A DNA stretch of 64,000 nucleotides, from NCBI RefSeq assembly GCF_024199845.1, contig NZ_JANADO010000001.1:8110001-8174000 (forward strand). Reading direction: 5' to 3'. Made by a program: the position numbers and the translations under genes. The stretch comes from Bradyrhizobium sp. CCGB12 (GTDB taxonomy: Bacteria; Pseudomonadota; Alphaproteobacteria; Rhizobiales; Xanthobacteraceae). Below are positions 41,967 through 49,619 of this stretch, in pieces (the first letter of the stretch is position 1; each line of letters begins with the position of its first letter). The notes beneath the pieces are model-generated. The model saw nothing but the letters and a program-made list of their open reading frames with translations, had not been told where the DNA came from and ran no database searches.

Positions 41967-42494
41967 TCACCACGGCGGGCCGCATAGGTCGATGGTGCCC
42001 TGCGTCGGCGCGCGAACGATGTCCAGGACGAAGGGGGCCATGGCGGTGAAGCGGATGCGCCCCTCCGGCTGCTCGCAATAGACCTCGCCGGTGAAGGGTT
42101 GCCATTTGCGGGCCTCGTAGAATGCGACATTGTGCGGCTCGCAGAACAGAAGCGCGAACCGGACCGCCTCGTTGGCGCGCATGGTGTGCACGGCCGCGTC
42201 GATCGCCATGGTTGCGTAGCCACGGCCGCGCTGGTCCTCACGCGTGGAGACGCCGCCGATACCGCCGATATGAACCTTGCGTCCGTTCCAGCTGACGGTC
42301 CGGAAGTAGATGCCGACGTGGCAGACCAGCCCGTCCTCGGGCGTCTCGATCAGGACGCGCAGATCCGCATTGGCCCACTTGACGTTAGCCCAGGGCTTAC
42401 CCGCGACCATAAGCGGTCCCCAGACCTCCTGGAGTAGCGGCTTTGCGATCGGCCAGGAGGCGTCGCCGTTCAGGATGTCGATCTCGACACTCAT
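41967..42494 (-). CDS. GNAT-family N-acetyltransferase
   Basis: 175 residues. The acetyl-CoA pyrophosphate loop is REDQRGRGYATMAIDAAV (Q/RxxGxG/A pattern), preceded by the beta-4 strand KVHIGGIGGVST and followed by ALLFCEPHNVAFYEARKWQPF. The C-terminal GRIRFTAMAPFVL and PTQGTIDLCGPPW tail resembles the AAC(2')-I subgroup of GNAT enzymes, so an amino-group acceptor on an aminoglycoside-like or other polar molecule is possible. It is a single gene; the 245-bp gap to sodB holds no further reading frame I would accept. Confidence 0.85.
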   Translation of the reverse strand: MSVEIDILNGDASWPIAKPLLQEVWGPLMVAGKPWANVKWANADLRVLIETPEDGLVCHVGIYFRTVSWNGRKVHIGGIGGVSTREDQRGRGYATMAIDAAVHTMRANEAVRFALLFCEPHNVAFYEARKWQPFTGEVYCEQPEGRIRFTAMAPFVLDIVRAPTQGTIDLCGPPW

Positions 42495-42739
42495 TGCTCC
42501 GTCTCTCGCATCTTTGGTTCGTGCTGCATTCGTTCTGTCATAACCGCTTCAAAGGCAATGACATTTTGCGTCGACTCATCGCGTCCGGGGCGACTGCCTG
42601 CGCTCGCGTCGATTTTATGCAATCCGGCCACGCGGTCGCATCCCGCGTTTTCGCAAATTGGCGGTATTTAACGACGCAGGAACCTTCTATAAGGGGTGAC
42701 CGTTAGAACTCGTTCCCCACCAGTTGCGGACAAGAACCC

Positions 42740-43336
42740 ATGACCTTTACGCTGCCCCCACTCCCTTACGCCTATGACGCCCTCGGCCAGTATATGTCGA
42801 AGGAGACGTTGGAATATCATCACGACAAGCATCATCAGGCCTACGTCACCAACGGCAACAACGCGCTCAAGGGGACCGAATGGGAAGGCAAGTCCCTTGA
42901 GGAGATCGTCAAGGGCTCGTTCGGCAAGAACCCGGCCGTGTTCAACAATGCCGGTCAGCACTACAACCACATCCACTTCTGGAGCTGGATGAAGCCCAAC
43001 GGCGGCGGCACCAAGCTGCCCGGCAAGCTCGAGAAGAAGATCAACGAGGACCTCGGCGGCTTCGAGAAGTTCAAGACCGACTTCCAGGCGGCCGGCGTCG
43101 GCCAGTTCGGCTCCGGCTGGTGCTGGCTCCAGGTGAAGAACGGCAAGCTCGAGATCTCCAAGACCCCGAACGGCGAGAATCCGCTGGTGCACGGCGCCAC
43201 CCCGATCCTCGGCTGCGACGTCTGGGAGCACTCCTACTACATCGACTATCGCAACCGCCGTCCGGACTATCTCAAGGCGTTCGTCGAGAACCTCGTGAAC
43301 TGGGAATACGTCGAGTCCCTGTTCGACAAGGCGTAA
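42740..43336 (+). CDS. sodB: Superoxide dismutase, Fe type
   Basis: 198 residues, standard size. Metal ligands are visible: His27 (EYHHDKHHQAYV), His77 (AGQHYNHIHFW), and the Asp and His of CDVWEHSYYIDY. Gln73 in NNAGQHYNH is the outer-sphere Gln position typical of Fe-SOD rather than Mn-SOD, though cambialistic use is possible. There is no signal peptide, so it is cytosolic. It is monocistronic with a palindromic repeat 11 bp past the stop. The upstream TTAGAAC-TC-GTTC is only half of an Irr/iron-control-like element, not enough to claim regulation. Confidence 0.95.
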   Translation: MTFTLPPLPYAYDALGQYMSKETLEYHHDKHHQAYVTNGNNALKGTEWEGKSLEEIVKGSFGKNPAVFNNAGQHYNHIHFWSWMKPNGGGTKLPGKLEKKINEDLGGFEKFKTDFQAAGVGQFGSGWCWLQVKNGKLEISKTPNGENPLVHGATPILGCDVWEHSYYIDYRNRRPDYLKAFVENLVNWEYVESLFDKA

Positions 43337-43346
43337 ATTCTGCTCC

Positions 43347-43427
43347 GTCATCCCGGGGCGATGCGTAGCATCGAACCCGGGATCTCGAGATTCCGGGCTC
43401 GGTGCTGATGCGCCGCCCAGGAATGAC
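43347..43427. repeat. Intergenic palindromic repeat, family B
   Basis: About 81 bp: GTCATCCCGGGGCGATGCG ... CGCCGCCCAGGAATGAC, with an inner GGGATCTCGAGATTCC palindrome. It sits between sodB and the permease genes and could act as the sodB 3' hairpin. Confidence 0.65.
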
Positions 43428-43572
43428 AGAAGGGCGGTCGCTCTCGCGGCCGCCTTTTTGCTGTGCGGAATTGCCCTGCACGACACGCGCACAGCTCTGT
43501 CATCGTACTGTTTGCATCGCGTGGGCGCCGCCTCTAATCAGGACGGGCATCCCTCGATCCGACCCGAGCTCG

Positions 43573-44184
43573 TTGTCAGAACCTTCTCCGAAAGACCCGG
43601 CGCCTGCCGAGGACGTGGACTCCGAGCCGCGGCCGGGGCGTGTGCGCAAGCCGATCGGCTGGTCGACCATCATCATCGCGGTCCTGGTGGCGGTGAGCGC
43701 GGGTCTGGTTTGGCGGCGTGACGGCACCGACGGTGTTCTCGACATTCTCACCCACGACCTCTCGCTGTTCGGCGGCATCCTGCCGCGCGTGCTGGCCGGT
43801 TGCCTGCTCGGTGCGTTCATCTCCGAGATCCTGCCGCACGAAAAAGTCTCGCGTTCGCTCGGGCCTAAATCCGGCCTGATGGGGCTGCTGATCGGCACCG
43901 CGTTCGGCGCGATCCTGCCCGGCGGTCCCTTCACCGCCTATCCGGTGGCGAGCGCGCTGCTCGCGGTTGGTGCCGATTTCGGCGCGACCATCGCCATGGT
44001 CGTGAGCTGGACCCTGATCGGCTACGGCCGGGCGGTGGCTTGGGAAATCCCGATCATGGGCACCGACTTCACGCTGTGGCGGATCGTGATCTCGCTGCCG
44101 CTACCGGTGCTGGCCGGCGCGCTCGGCCGCTTCGTCTACGTTCGGCTCTATCCAAAGCCGGCCATGAAGGACGATGAGACGTGA
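43573..44184 (+). CDS. Half-size permease, ArsP/DUF318-like (first half)
   Basis: About 203 residues if a TTG at 43573 is used; the exact start is uncertain because upstream ATGs lie in the repeat. There are five or so membrane helices (STIIIAVLVAVSAGLVW, FGGILPRVLAGCLLGAFISEIL, LMGLLIGTAFGAILPGGPFTAYPVASALLAV, ATIAMVVSWTLIGYG). The GAILPGGPFTAYP motif corresponds to the conserved Pro-Gly turn of the COG0701 permeases. It overlaps by 4 bp with a second half-permease, so the two should form a heterodimeric channel. Relatives include arsenic and divalent-metal related permeases; the substrate is unknown. Confidence 0.8.
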   Translation: MSEPSPKDPAPAEDVDSEPRPGRVRKPIGWSTIIIAVLVAVSAGLVWRRDGTDGVLDILTHDLSLFGGILPRVLAGCLLGAFISEILPHEKVSRSLGPKSGLMGLLIGTAFGAILPGGPFTAYPVASALLAVGADFGATIAMVVSWTLIGYGRAVAWEIPIMGTDFTLWRIVISLPLPVLAGALGRFVYVRLYPKPAMKDDET

Positions 44185-44681
44185 GCGCCGCGCTTCTCAT
44201 CGACATCCTGTTGTGGGGCTCCGTTCTCGGCGTCGGCCTGATCGCCTTCCGCCGTGGCTCTTCCGTGTTCAAGGCCTCGCTGCGCGAAGGCTCCATGGAC
44301 TTCATCAACATCGTGCCGCGGATTGCGCTGGGGGTGATCGGCTCCGGCTATATCGCCGCCATCATCCCGCAGGAGGTGATCACCGGCTGGCTTGGGCCGG
44401 ACAGTGGCTGGCTCGGGGTCGCGACCGCCGTGGTCGCGGGCGCCGCCACGCCGGGCGGACCTGTCATTGGCTTTTCCATCGGCACGGTGGCGCTGAAGTC
44501 CGGTGGCGGGGTGCCCCAGGTGGTGGCTTACGTCATCGCCTGGGCCCTGTTCGCCTTCCAGCGGGTGATCCTATGGGAAATCCCGTTCATGCCGGCCCGT
44601 TTCGTCTGGTTCCGCTGTGCGGTGTCGGTGCCATTTCCGTTCGTGGCCGCCGCCATTGCCATGGTGATCGGCCGGCCCTGA
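44181..44681 (+). CDS. Half-size permease, ArsP/DUF318-like (second half)
   Basis: 166 residues from GTG 44181, overlapping the previous stop by 4 bp. Membrane helices include LLIDILLWGSVLGVGLIAF, IVPRIALGVIGSGYIAAII, VATAVVAGAATPGGPVIGF and VVAYVIAWALFAFQRVI. The AATPGGPVIGF motif mirrors ILPGGPFTAYP of the first half. Together they reconstitute a permease normally made as one chain. It ends 22 bp before the Zur-like operator, so it does not lie under that site, but its position suggests a metal link. Confidence 0.8.
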   Translation: MSAALLIDILLWGSVLGVGLIAFRRGSSVFKASLREGSMDFINIVPRIALGVIGSGYIAAIIPQEVITGWLGPDSGWLGVATAVVAGAATPGGPVIGFSIGTVALKSGGGVPQVVAYVIAWALFAFQRVILWEIPFMPARFVWFRCAVSVPFPFVAAAIAMVIGRP

Positions 44682-44703
44682 GCCGGGCGTGGACAGTGGT
44701 AAT

Positions 44704-44716
44704 GTTATAATATAAC
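44704..44716. promoter_or_regulatory. Zur-box-like operator overlapping a promoter
   Basis: GTTATAATATAAC, a perfect 6-1-6 palindrome in an AATGTTATAATATAACGT context, agrees with the core of Zur (zinc uptake regulator) sites of proteobacteria. It contains TATAAT (44706-44711), so a repressor here would cover the -10 region. It lies only 8 bp upstream of the ATG at 44725, implying a near-leaderless message for the His-rich protein. The site is seen directly; Zur binding is inferred from the motif and the zinc-type genes downstream. Confidence 0.82.
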
Positions 44717-44724
44717 GTCCTGAA

Positions 44725-44961
44725 ATGGTTCCCGCCGCGTCTCACGCCCATCATCACGACCATTCCCAGGGTCATTCTCATGACCACGCGCATTCGCACG
44801 GGCACGACCACACCCATGCCCATGTCCACGATGCGGCTTCGCCGCATCCCGCCCAGGCGGCGCCGTGGTCGATCCTGCGCATGACCATGGCGGGCCGCCT
44901 CGCGGCCGCGCTCGCCGTCTGCGCCGTGCTCTGGGGCATGGTCTTTCTGGCGATGAGGTGA
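44725..44961 (+). CDS. His-rich small membrane protein at the head of the zinc operon
   Basis: 78 residues. The first 40 are a metal-binding tract with 16 His (ASHAHHHDHSQGHSHDHAHS and onward), followed by one membrane helix (AGRLAAALAVCAVLWGMVFL). A membrane-anchored His-rich tail is suited to trapping or buffering zinc near the ABC importer, but no function has been shown to my knowledge. It starts 8 bp after the Zur-like site and ends 2 bp before the ATPase gene. It is too short and biased for family assignment. Expression from a nearly leaderless message is likely if the promoter call is right. Confidence 0.75.
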   Translation: MVPAASHAHHHDHSQGHSHDHAHSHGHDHTHAHVHDAASPHPAQAAPWSILRMTMAGRLAAALAVCAVLWGMVFLAMR

Positions 44962-44963
44962 CC

Positions 44964-45716
44964 ATGGCGGCGCTGCACTTCCATAACGTCACGCTCGGCT
45001 ACGACCGGCACCCGGCCGTGCACCATCTCAACGGCGACGTCGCATCTGGTGCCCTGGTCGCCGTGATCGGCCCGAACGGCGCCGGCAAGTCGACGCTGCT
45101 GCGCGGCATCGTCGGCATCCTCAAGCCGCTCGACGGCAGCATCCATCTCGGCGGCCTCGACAGCAGGGATATCGCCTATCTGCCGCAGAGCGCGGAGATC
45201 GACCGCAGCTTTCCGATCTCGGTGTTCGATTTCGTCGGCACCGGGCTGTGGCGCGGGACCGGTCTGTTCGGCGGCATCGGCAAGACCGCGCGCGAAAAAA
45301 TCCTGCGCGCGATCGCCGCCGTTGGCCTCAATGGTTTCGAGAACCGTCCGATCGGCACGCTCTCCGGTGGTCAGATGCAGCGTGTGTTGTTCGCGCGGGT
45401 GCTGCTCCAGGACGCGAGCCTGATCGTGCTCGACGAGCCCTTCAACGCCATCGACAGCAAGACCACGGTCGATCTGCTCGCGCTGGTGAAGGGCTGGCAC
45501 GCCGAGGGCCGCACCGTGCTGGCCGCGCTACACGACATGGAGATGGTGCGTACCCATTTCAGCGAGACGCTGGTGCTGGCACGCGGCCCCGTGGCCTGGG
45601 GACCGACGGCGGAGGTGCTGACGCCGGAAAACCTTGTTGTCGCGATGCGGATGTGCGAGGCCTTCGACGACAGTGCCACGGCTTGTGCCGAGGACGGCCG
45701 CTCACGGGCGGCGTGA
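44964..45716 (+). CDS. znuC: Zinc/manganese-type ABC transporter ATP-binding protein
   Basis: 250-residue ABC ATPase. Walker A GPNGAGKST (36-44), Q-loop PQSAEIDRSF, signature LSGGQMQR, Walker B LIVLDEPF and H-loop ALHDMEM are all present. The start has GAGGTGA directly upstream. It lies in one operon with the permease (6 bp later) and receptor, forming a cluster-9 metal importer (ZnuABC/AztABC type). The C-terminal extension after the H-loop (PTAEVLTPENLVVAMRMCEAF) is typical of ZnuC-like subunits. Regulation by the Zur-like site upstream is expected. Confidence 0.92.
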   Translation: MAALHFHNVTLGYDRHPAVHHLNGDVASGALVAVIGPNGAGKSTLLRGIVGILKPLDGSIHLGGLDSRDIAYLPQSAEIDRSFPISVFDFVGTGLWRGTGLFGGIGKTAREKILRAIAAVGLNGFENRPIGTLSGGQMQRVLFARVLLQDASLIVLDEPFNAIDSKTTVDLLALVKGWHAEGRTVLAALHDMEMVRTHFSETLVLARGPVAWGPTAEVLTPENLVVAMRMCEAFDDSATACAEDGRSRAA

Positions 45717-45722
45717 CGTCCC

Positions 45723-46592
45723 ATGGTCCATGACGTTCTGATCGGCCCGTTCACCGAATTCGAGTTCATGCGGCGGGCGCTTGCCGCCGTGATCGCGCTG
45801 TCGCTGGCCGGCGCGCCGATCGGCGTGTTCCTGATGCTGCGGCGGATGAGCCTCGTCGGCGATGCCATGGCGCATGCGATCCTGCCGGGCGCGGCGGTCG
45901 GCTTTCTGTTCTCCGGGCTCAACCTGTTTGCGATGACCGCCGGCGGCCTGATCGCCGGCTTTGCCGTCGCCATCCTCGCCGGCGTGGTCGCGCGCTCGAC
46001 CGGGCTGAAGGAGGACGCTTCGCTCGCCACTTTCTATCTGGCCTCGCTGGCGCTGGGTGTCACCATCGTTTCGATCAAGGGCACCAATATCGACCTGCTG
46101 CATGTCTTGTTCGGCAATATCCTCGCGATGGACGACCAGACGCTGCTGGTGGTCGCCTTCAACGCCACGGTGACGTTGCTGGTGCTCGCGGTGATCTACC
46201 GTCCGCTGGTGATCGAGAGCGTCGATCCGCTGTTCCTGCGCACCGTCAGCCGCGCCGGAGGACCCGCGCATCTCGCCTTCCTCGCGCTCGTCGTCATCAA
46301 CCTCGTCAACGGCTTTCAGGCGCTCGGCACGCTGCTTGCGGTCGGCCTCATGATCCTGCCCGCGGGCATTGCCCGATTCTGGTCGCGCGATCTCACCGCC
46401 ATGATCTGCATTGCCGTGATTGCTGCTGCCGTCTCGGGCTATGCCGGCCTCGTGCTGTCGTTCCAGACCCGTGTGCCATCAGGCCCCGCGATCATACTCG
46501 TGGCGACGGTGTTCTACACCGTCTCCGTGTTGTTCGGCCGCGTCGGCGGTATCATCCGGCAATTGTTTCCCGGCCGGCATCTGGAAGCGTGA
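45723..46592 (+). CDS. znuB: Zinc/manganese-type ABC transporter permease
   Basis: 289-residue membrane protein of the ZnuB/MntB family (ABC-3), with about eight helices: LAAVIALSLAGAPIGVFLML, MAHAILPGAAVGFLFSG, TAGGLIAGFAVAILAGVVA and others. The RMSLVGDAMAHAILPGAA segment is the conserved cytoplasmic coupling region of this family. It forms the channel for the ATPase before it and the receptor after it. The gene ends by overlapping the region of the receptor start. Confidence 0.92.
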   Translation: MVHDVLIGPFTEFEFMRRALAAVIALSLAGAPIGVFLMLRRMSLVGDAMAHAILPGAAVGFLFSGLNLFAMTAGGLIAGFAVAILAGVVARSTGLKEDASLATFYLASLALGVTIVSIKGTNIDLLHVLFGNILAMDDQTLLVVAFNATVTLLVLAVIYRPLVIESVDPLFLRTVSRAGGPAHLAFLALVVINLVNGFQALGTLLAVGLMILPAGIARFWSRDLTAMICIAVIAAAVSGYAGLVLSFQTRVPSGPAIILVATVFYTVSVLFGRVGGIIRQLFPGRHLEA

Positions 46593-46594
46593 CG

Positions 46595-47458
46595 ATGCGG
46601 CTCATCCTGTTGTGTGCGCTGTTGCTGATCGCCCCGCCGCTGCATGCCGCGGAGCGGCTCAACGTGGTCGCGAGCTTCTCGATCCTCGGCGATTTCGTCC
46701 GCAATGTCGGCGGTGACAGGATCAATCTAACCACGCTGGTCGGCGCCGACAGCGACGTCCACGTCTATACGTCGGCACCCGCCGATGCGAAGCGCATCGC
46801 GGATGCAAAGCTCGTCATCGTCAACGGGCTCGGTCTCGAGGGCTGGCTGCCGCGCCTCGTGCAGTCCGCGGGGAGCAAGGCGACAGTCGTGACGGCGAGT
46901 GCCGGCATCACGCCCCTCAAATTAGGTGCGGCCGCCGATCCCCACGCCTGGCAGTCCATCCCCAATGCCAAGATCTACGTCACCCACATCGCCAATGCGT
47001 TGGCTACCGCCGCTCCCGATGACGCGGATGTCTTCCGCGCCCAGGCCAAGGCCTATCTGGAAAAGCTCGAAACGCTGGACCGCGAGGTCCGGGAAGCCGT
47101 GGCCAAAATCCCACCGGACCGGCGCAAGGTGATCTCCACCCACGACGCCTTCGGCTATTTTTCCGCCGAGTACGGCATCCAGTTCATCGCCCCCTTGGGT
47201 GTCTCCACGGAAACCGAGCCCAGCGCGCGCGACATCGCAGCTATCATCGGCCAGATCAAGGCCCAAAAAATCCCGGCCGTGTTCCTGGAAAATATCAGCG
47301 ACGACCGGCTGATCCGGCGGATCGCAGCCGAGACCGGCGCAAGGGTCGGCGGGACCTTGATTTCGGACAGTTTGACCGGCGAAAAGGGGCCTGCACCCAC
47401 TTACATTGACATGGTCAGGCACAATATAAAGGCCCTGACCAGCGCGCTTGACCATTAG
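46595..47458 (+). CDS. znuA: Periplasmic metal-binding receptor of the zinc ABC importer
   Basis: 287 residues from ATG 46595 (a GTG at 46589 overlaps the permease stop and is possible). Signal peptide MRLILLCALLLIAPPLHA. Cluster A-I receptor with ligand positions His in SDVHVYTS, His in ADPHAWQS, His in STHDAFGYF and Asp in LISDSLTG, the His-His-His-Asp pattern of AztC-like zinc receptors. The His-rich loop of classical ZnuA is absent, which fits AztC-type proteins. The operon therefore separates the His-rich segment onto the small membrane protein at its head. Confidence 0.9.
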   Translation: MRLILLCALLLIAPPLHAAERLNVVASFSILGDFVRNVGGDRINLTTLVGADSDVHVYTSAPADAKRIADAKLVIVNGLGLEGWLPRLVQSAGSKATVVTASAGITPLKLGAAADPHAWQSIPNAKIYVTHIANALATAAPDDADVFRAQAKAYLEKLETLDREVREAVAKIPPDRRKVISTHDAFGYFSAEYGIQFIAPLGVSTETEPSARDIAAIIGQIKAQKIPAVFLENISDDRLIRRIAAETGARVGGTLISDSLTGEKGPAPTYIDMVRHNIKALTSALDH

Positions 47459-47514
47459 GGCAGGGGCCACCCCGCCTCGCGTCGCGCGAAAAAGGTAAGA
47501 AGTCCGGAGTTGTT

Positions 47515-48570
47515 ATGTCTGAAGCGACCTCCCAGAAGATTCCCGTGACCGTCCTGACCGGCTATCTCGGCGCCGGCAAGACCACGCTCTTGAACCGCAT
47601 CCTGTCGGAAAACCACGGCAAGAAATACGCCGTCATCGTCAACGAATTCGGCGAGATCGGCATCGACAATGACCTCATCATCGGCGCCGATGAGGAAGTG
47701 TTCGAGATGAACAACGGCTGCATCTGCTGCACCGTGCGCGGCGATCTCGTCCGCATCATGGACGGTCTGATGAAGCGCAAGGGCAAGTTCGACGCCATTA
47801 TCGTCGAGACCACCGGCCTTGCCGATCCGGCGCCGGTCGCCCAGACCTTCTTCGTCGACGAGGACGTGCAGAAGAACGCCCGGCTCGATGCGGTGGTGAC
47901 GGTCGCCGACGCCAAATGGCTGTCCGACCGGCTCAAGGACGCGCCCGAGGCCAAGAACCAGATCGCCTTTGCCGACGTGATCGTGCTGAACAAGACCGAC
48001 CTCGTCAACAAGGGCGAACTCGCCGAGGTCGAGGCCCGCATTCGCGGCATCAACCCCTATGCCAAGCTGCACCGCACCGAGCGCTGCTCGGTGGCCCTGG
48101 CCGACGTGCTCGATCGCGGCGCGTTCGACCTCGACCGCATCCTCGACATCGAGCCGGACTTTTTGGAGGCCGACGATCATGACCACGACCATGATCATCA
48201 TCACCATCACGGCCACGACCATCACCATCATGATCACGGCCACGGCCACGGCCTGAAGCACTATCACGACGAGGACATGCAGTCGCTGTCGCTCAAGACC
48301 GACAAGCCGCTCGATCCGAACGTGTTCATGCCCTGGCTCCAGAATTTGGTGCAGGTCGAGGGCGGCAAGATCCTGCGCTCCAAGGGCATCCTCGCCTTCC
48401 ACGACGACGACGACCGTTACGTCTTCCAGGGCGTGCACATGATGCTGGAGGGCAATCATCAGCGGAAGTGGAAGGAGGGCGAGCCGCGCGAGAGCCGCCT
48501 CGTCTTCATCGGCCGCGAATTGCCGGAAGAGGCCATCCGCAAGGGCTTTGAAAGCTGCATCGTCTCGTGA
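47515..48570 (+). CDS. COG0523-family metallochaperone GTPase with His-rich loop
   Basis: 351 residues of the CobW/COG0523 G3E GTPase family. Walker A GYLGAGKTT (16-24), the metal motif GCICCT with Cys69, Cys71 and Cys72, ETTGLADP (Walker B-like), NKTD (about 160-163), then a tract of about 30 residues rich in His and Asp (HDHDHDHHHHHGHDH...) and the C-terminal CobW_C domain. Zur-linked members (ZagA/ZigA/ZNG1 types) deliver zinc to client enzymes under zinc limitation. It follows the receptor by 56 bp and is coupled to the WD40 gene by an overlapping TGATG. Confidence 0.93.
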   Translation: MSEATSQKIPVTVLTGYLGAGKTTLLNRILSENHGKKYAVIVNEFGEIGIDNDLIIGADEEVFEMNNGCICCTVRGDLVRIMDGLMKRKGKFDAIIVETTGLADPAPVAQTFFVDEDVQKNARLDAVVTVADAKWLSDRLKDAPEAKNQIAFADVIVLNKTDLVNKGELAEVEARIRGINPYAKLHRTERCSVALADVLDRGAFDLDRILDIEPDFLEADDHDHDHDHHHHHGHDHHHHDHGHGHGLKHYHDEDMQSLSLKTDKPLDPNVFMPWLQNLVQVEGGKILRSKGILAFHDDDDRYVFQGVHMMLEGNHQRKWKEGEPRESRLVFIGRELPEEAIRKGFESCIVS

Positions 48571-49589
48571 TGAAAGAGTTTACGCCGGCTCCCGATTCCA
48601 CCTCGATCGTCTCCGTCACCGACCGCGTCAAGCCGGTTACGCTGGGGATGGCCGTGACCTCGGTGCATTTCCTTGGTCCACGCGCCGTCTTCGTCGGCGG
48701 CGAGGAGAATGTCGCCTTCGTCGATGCCGAGGGTGAGATCACCACGGTCGCCGTGCATAGCGGCGGCATTCTCTCGACCGCTTCCGATGGCAAGCGCCTC
48801 GTCATGGGCGGCGACGACGGCAAGGTCGTCGCGCTCGATGCCAAGGGCGAGGTGACGCTGCTCGCCACCGATCCGAAGCGGCGCTGGATCGACGCGGTGG
48901 CGCTGCACGCCGATGGCGCGTTTGCCTGGTCGGCCGGCAAGACGGCGACCGTCAAGAGCGGCAAGAGCGAGGAGAAGTCGCTGGAAGTGCCCTCGACCGT
49001 CGGCGGCCTTGCCTTCGCGCCAAAAGGCCTGCGGCTCGCGATCGCGCATTACAACGGCGCGACGCTGTGGTTTCCGAACATGGAAGGATCGGCCGAATTC
49101 CTGCCCTGGACGGGCTCGCATCTCGGCGTCACCTTCAGCCCCGACAACAAGTTCCTGGTCACTGCGATGCACGAGGCGGCGCTGCACGGCTGGCGGCTGG
49201 CCGACAACAGGCACATGCGGATGACCGGCTATCCGGGCCGCGTCCGTTCGATGTCCTGGAGCGCCGGCGGCAAGGCGCTGGCGACCTCGGGCGCCGACAC
49301 CGTGATCCTGTGGCCGTTCGCCAGCAAGGATGGCCCGATGGGCAAGGAGCCCGCGATGCTCGCCCCGCTTCAGGCGCGCGTGTCCGTGGTGGCCTGCCAC
49401 CCGAAGAATGACATCCTCGCCGCCGGCTACAGCGACGGCACCGTGCTGATGGTGCGGCTGGAGGACGGCGCCGAGATCCTGGTCCGCCGCAACGGCACCC
49501 CGCCCGTGGCCGCACTCGCCTGGAATGCCAAGGGCACGCTGCTGGCCTTTGCCGATGAAAGTGGGGACGGCGGTCTGCTGGAGCTTTAA
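48570..49589 (+). CDS. WD40-type beta-propeller protein coupled to the COG0523 GTPase
   Basis: 339 residues with no signal peptide, so cytosolic. About seven WD-like repeats can be traced (AVTSVHFLGPRAVFVGGEENVAFVDAEG, TVGGLAFAPKGLRLAIAHYNGATLWFPN, RVRSMSWSAGGKALATSGADTVILWPFA, RVSVVACHPKNDILAAGYSDGTVLMVRL). The GTPase stop and this start overlap (TGATG), so the proteins are made together and probably bind each other. A propeller could be a scaffold or client adaptor for the GTPase. AztD, another zinc-linked propeller, is periplasmic and differs. I know of no function shown for this pairing. Confidence 0.88.
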   Translation: MKEFTPAPDSTSIVSVTDRVKPVTLGMAVTSVHFLGPRAVFVGGEENVAFVDAEGEITTVAVHSGGILSTASDGKRLVMGGDDGKVVALDAKGEVTLLATDPKRRWIDAVALHADGAFAWSAGKTATVKSGKSEEKSLEVPSTVGGLAFAPKGLRLAIAHYNGATLWFPNMEGSAEFLPWTGSHLGVTFSPDNKFLVTAMHEAALHGWRLADNRHMRMTGYPGRVRSMSWSAGGKALATSGADTVILWPFASKDGPMGKEPAMLAPLQARVSVVACHPKNDILAAGYSDGTVLMVRLEDGAEILVRRNGTPPVAALAWNAKGTLLAFADESGDGGLLEL

Positions 49590-49619
49590 TCTGTCATGGT
49601 TCCGGCCGTATAGGGGGCC

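Noticed and set aside
42700..42739. Irr/iron-control box upstream of sodB
   Set aside because: Only one half-site is present; the other half departs from the consensus.
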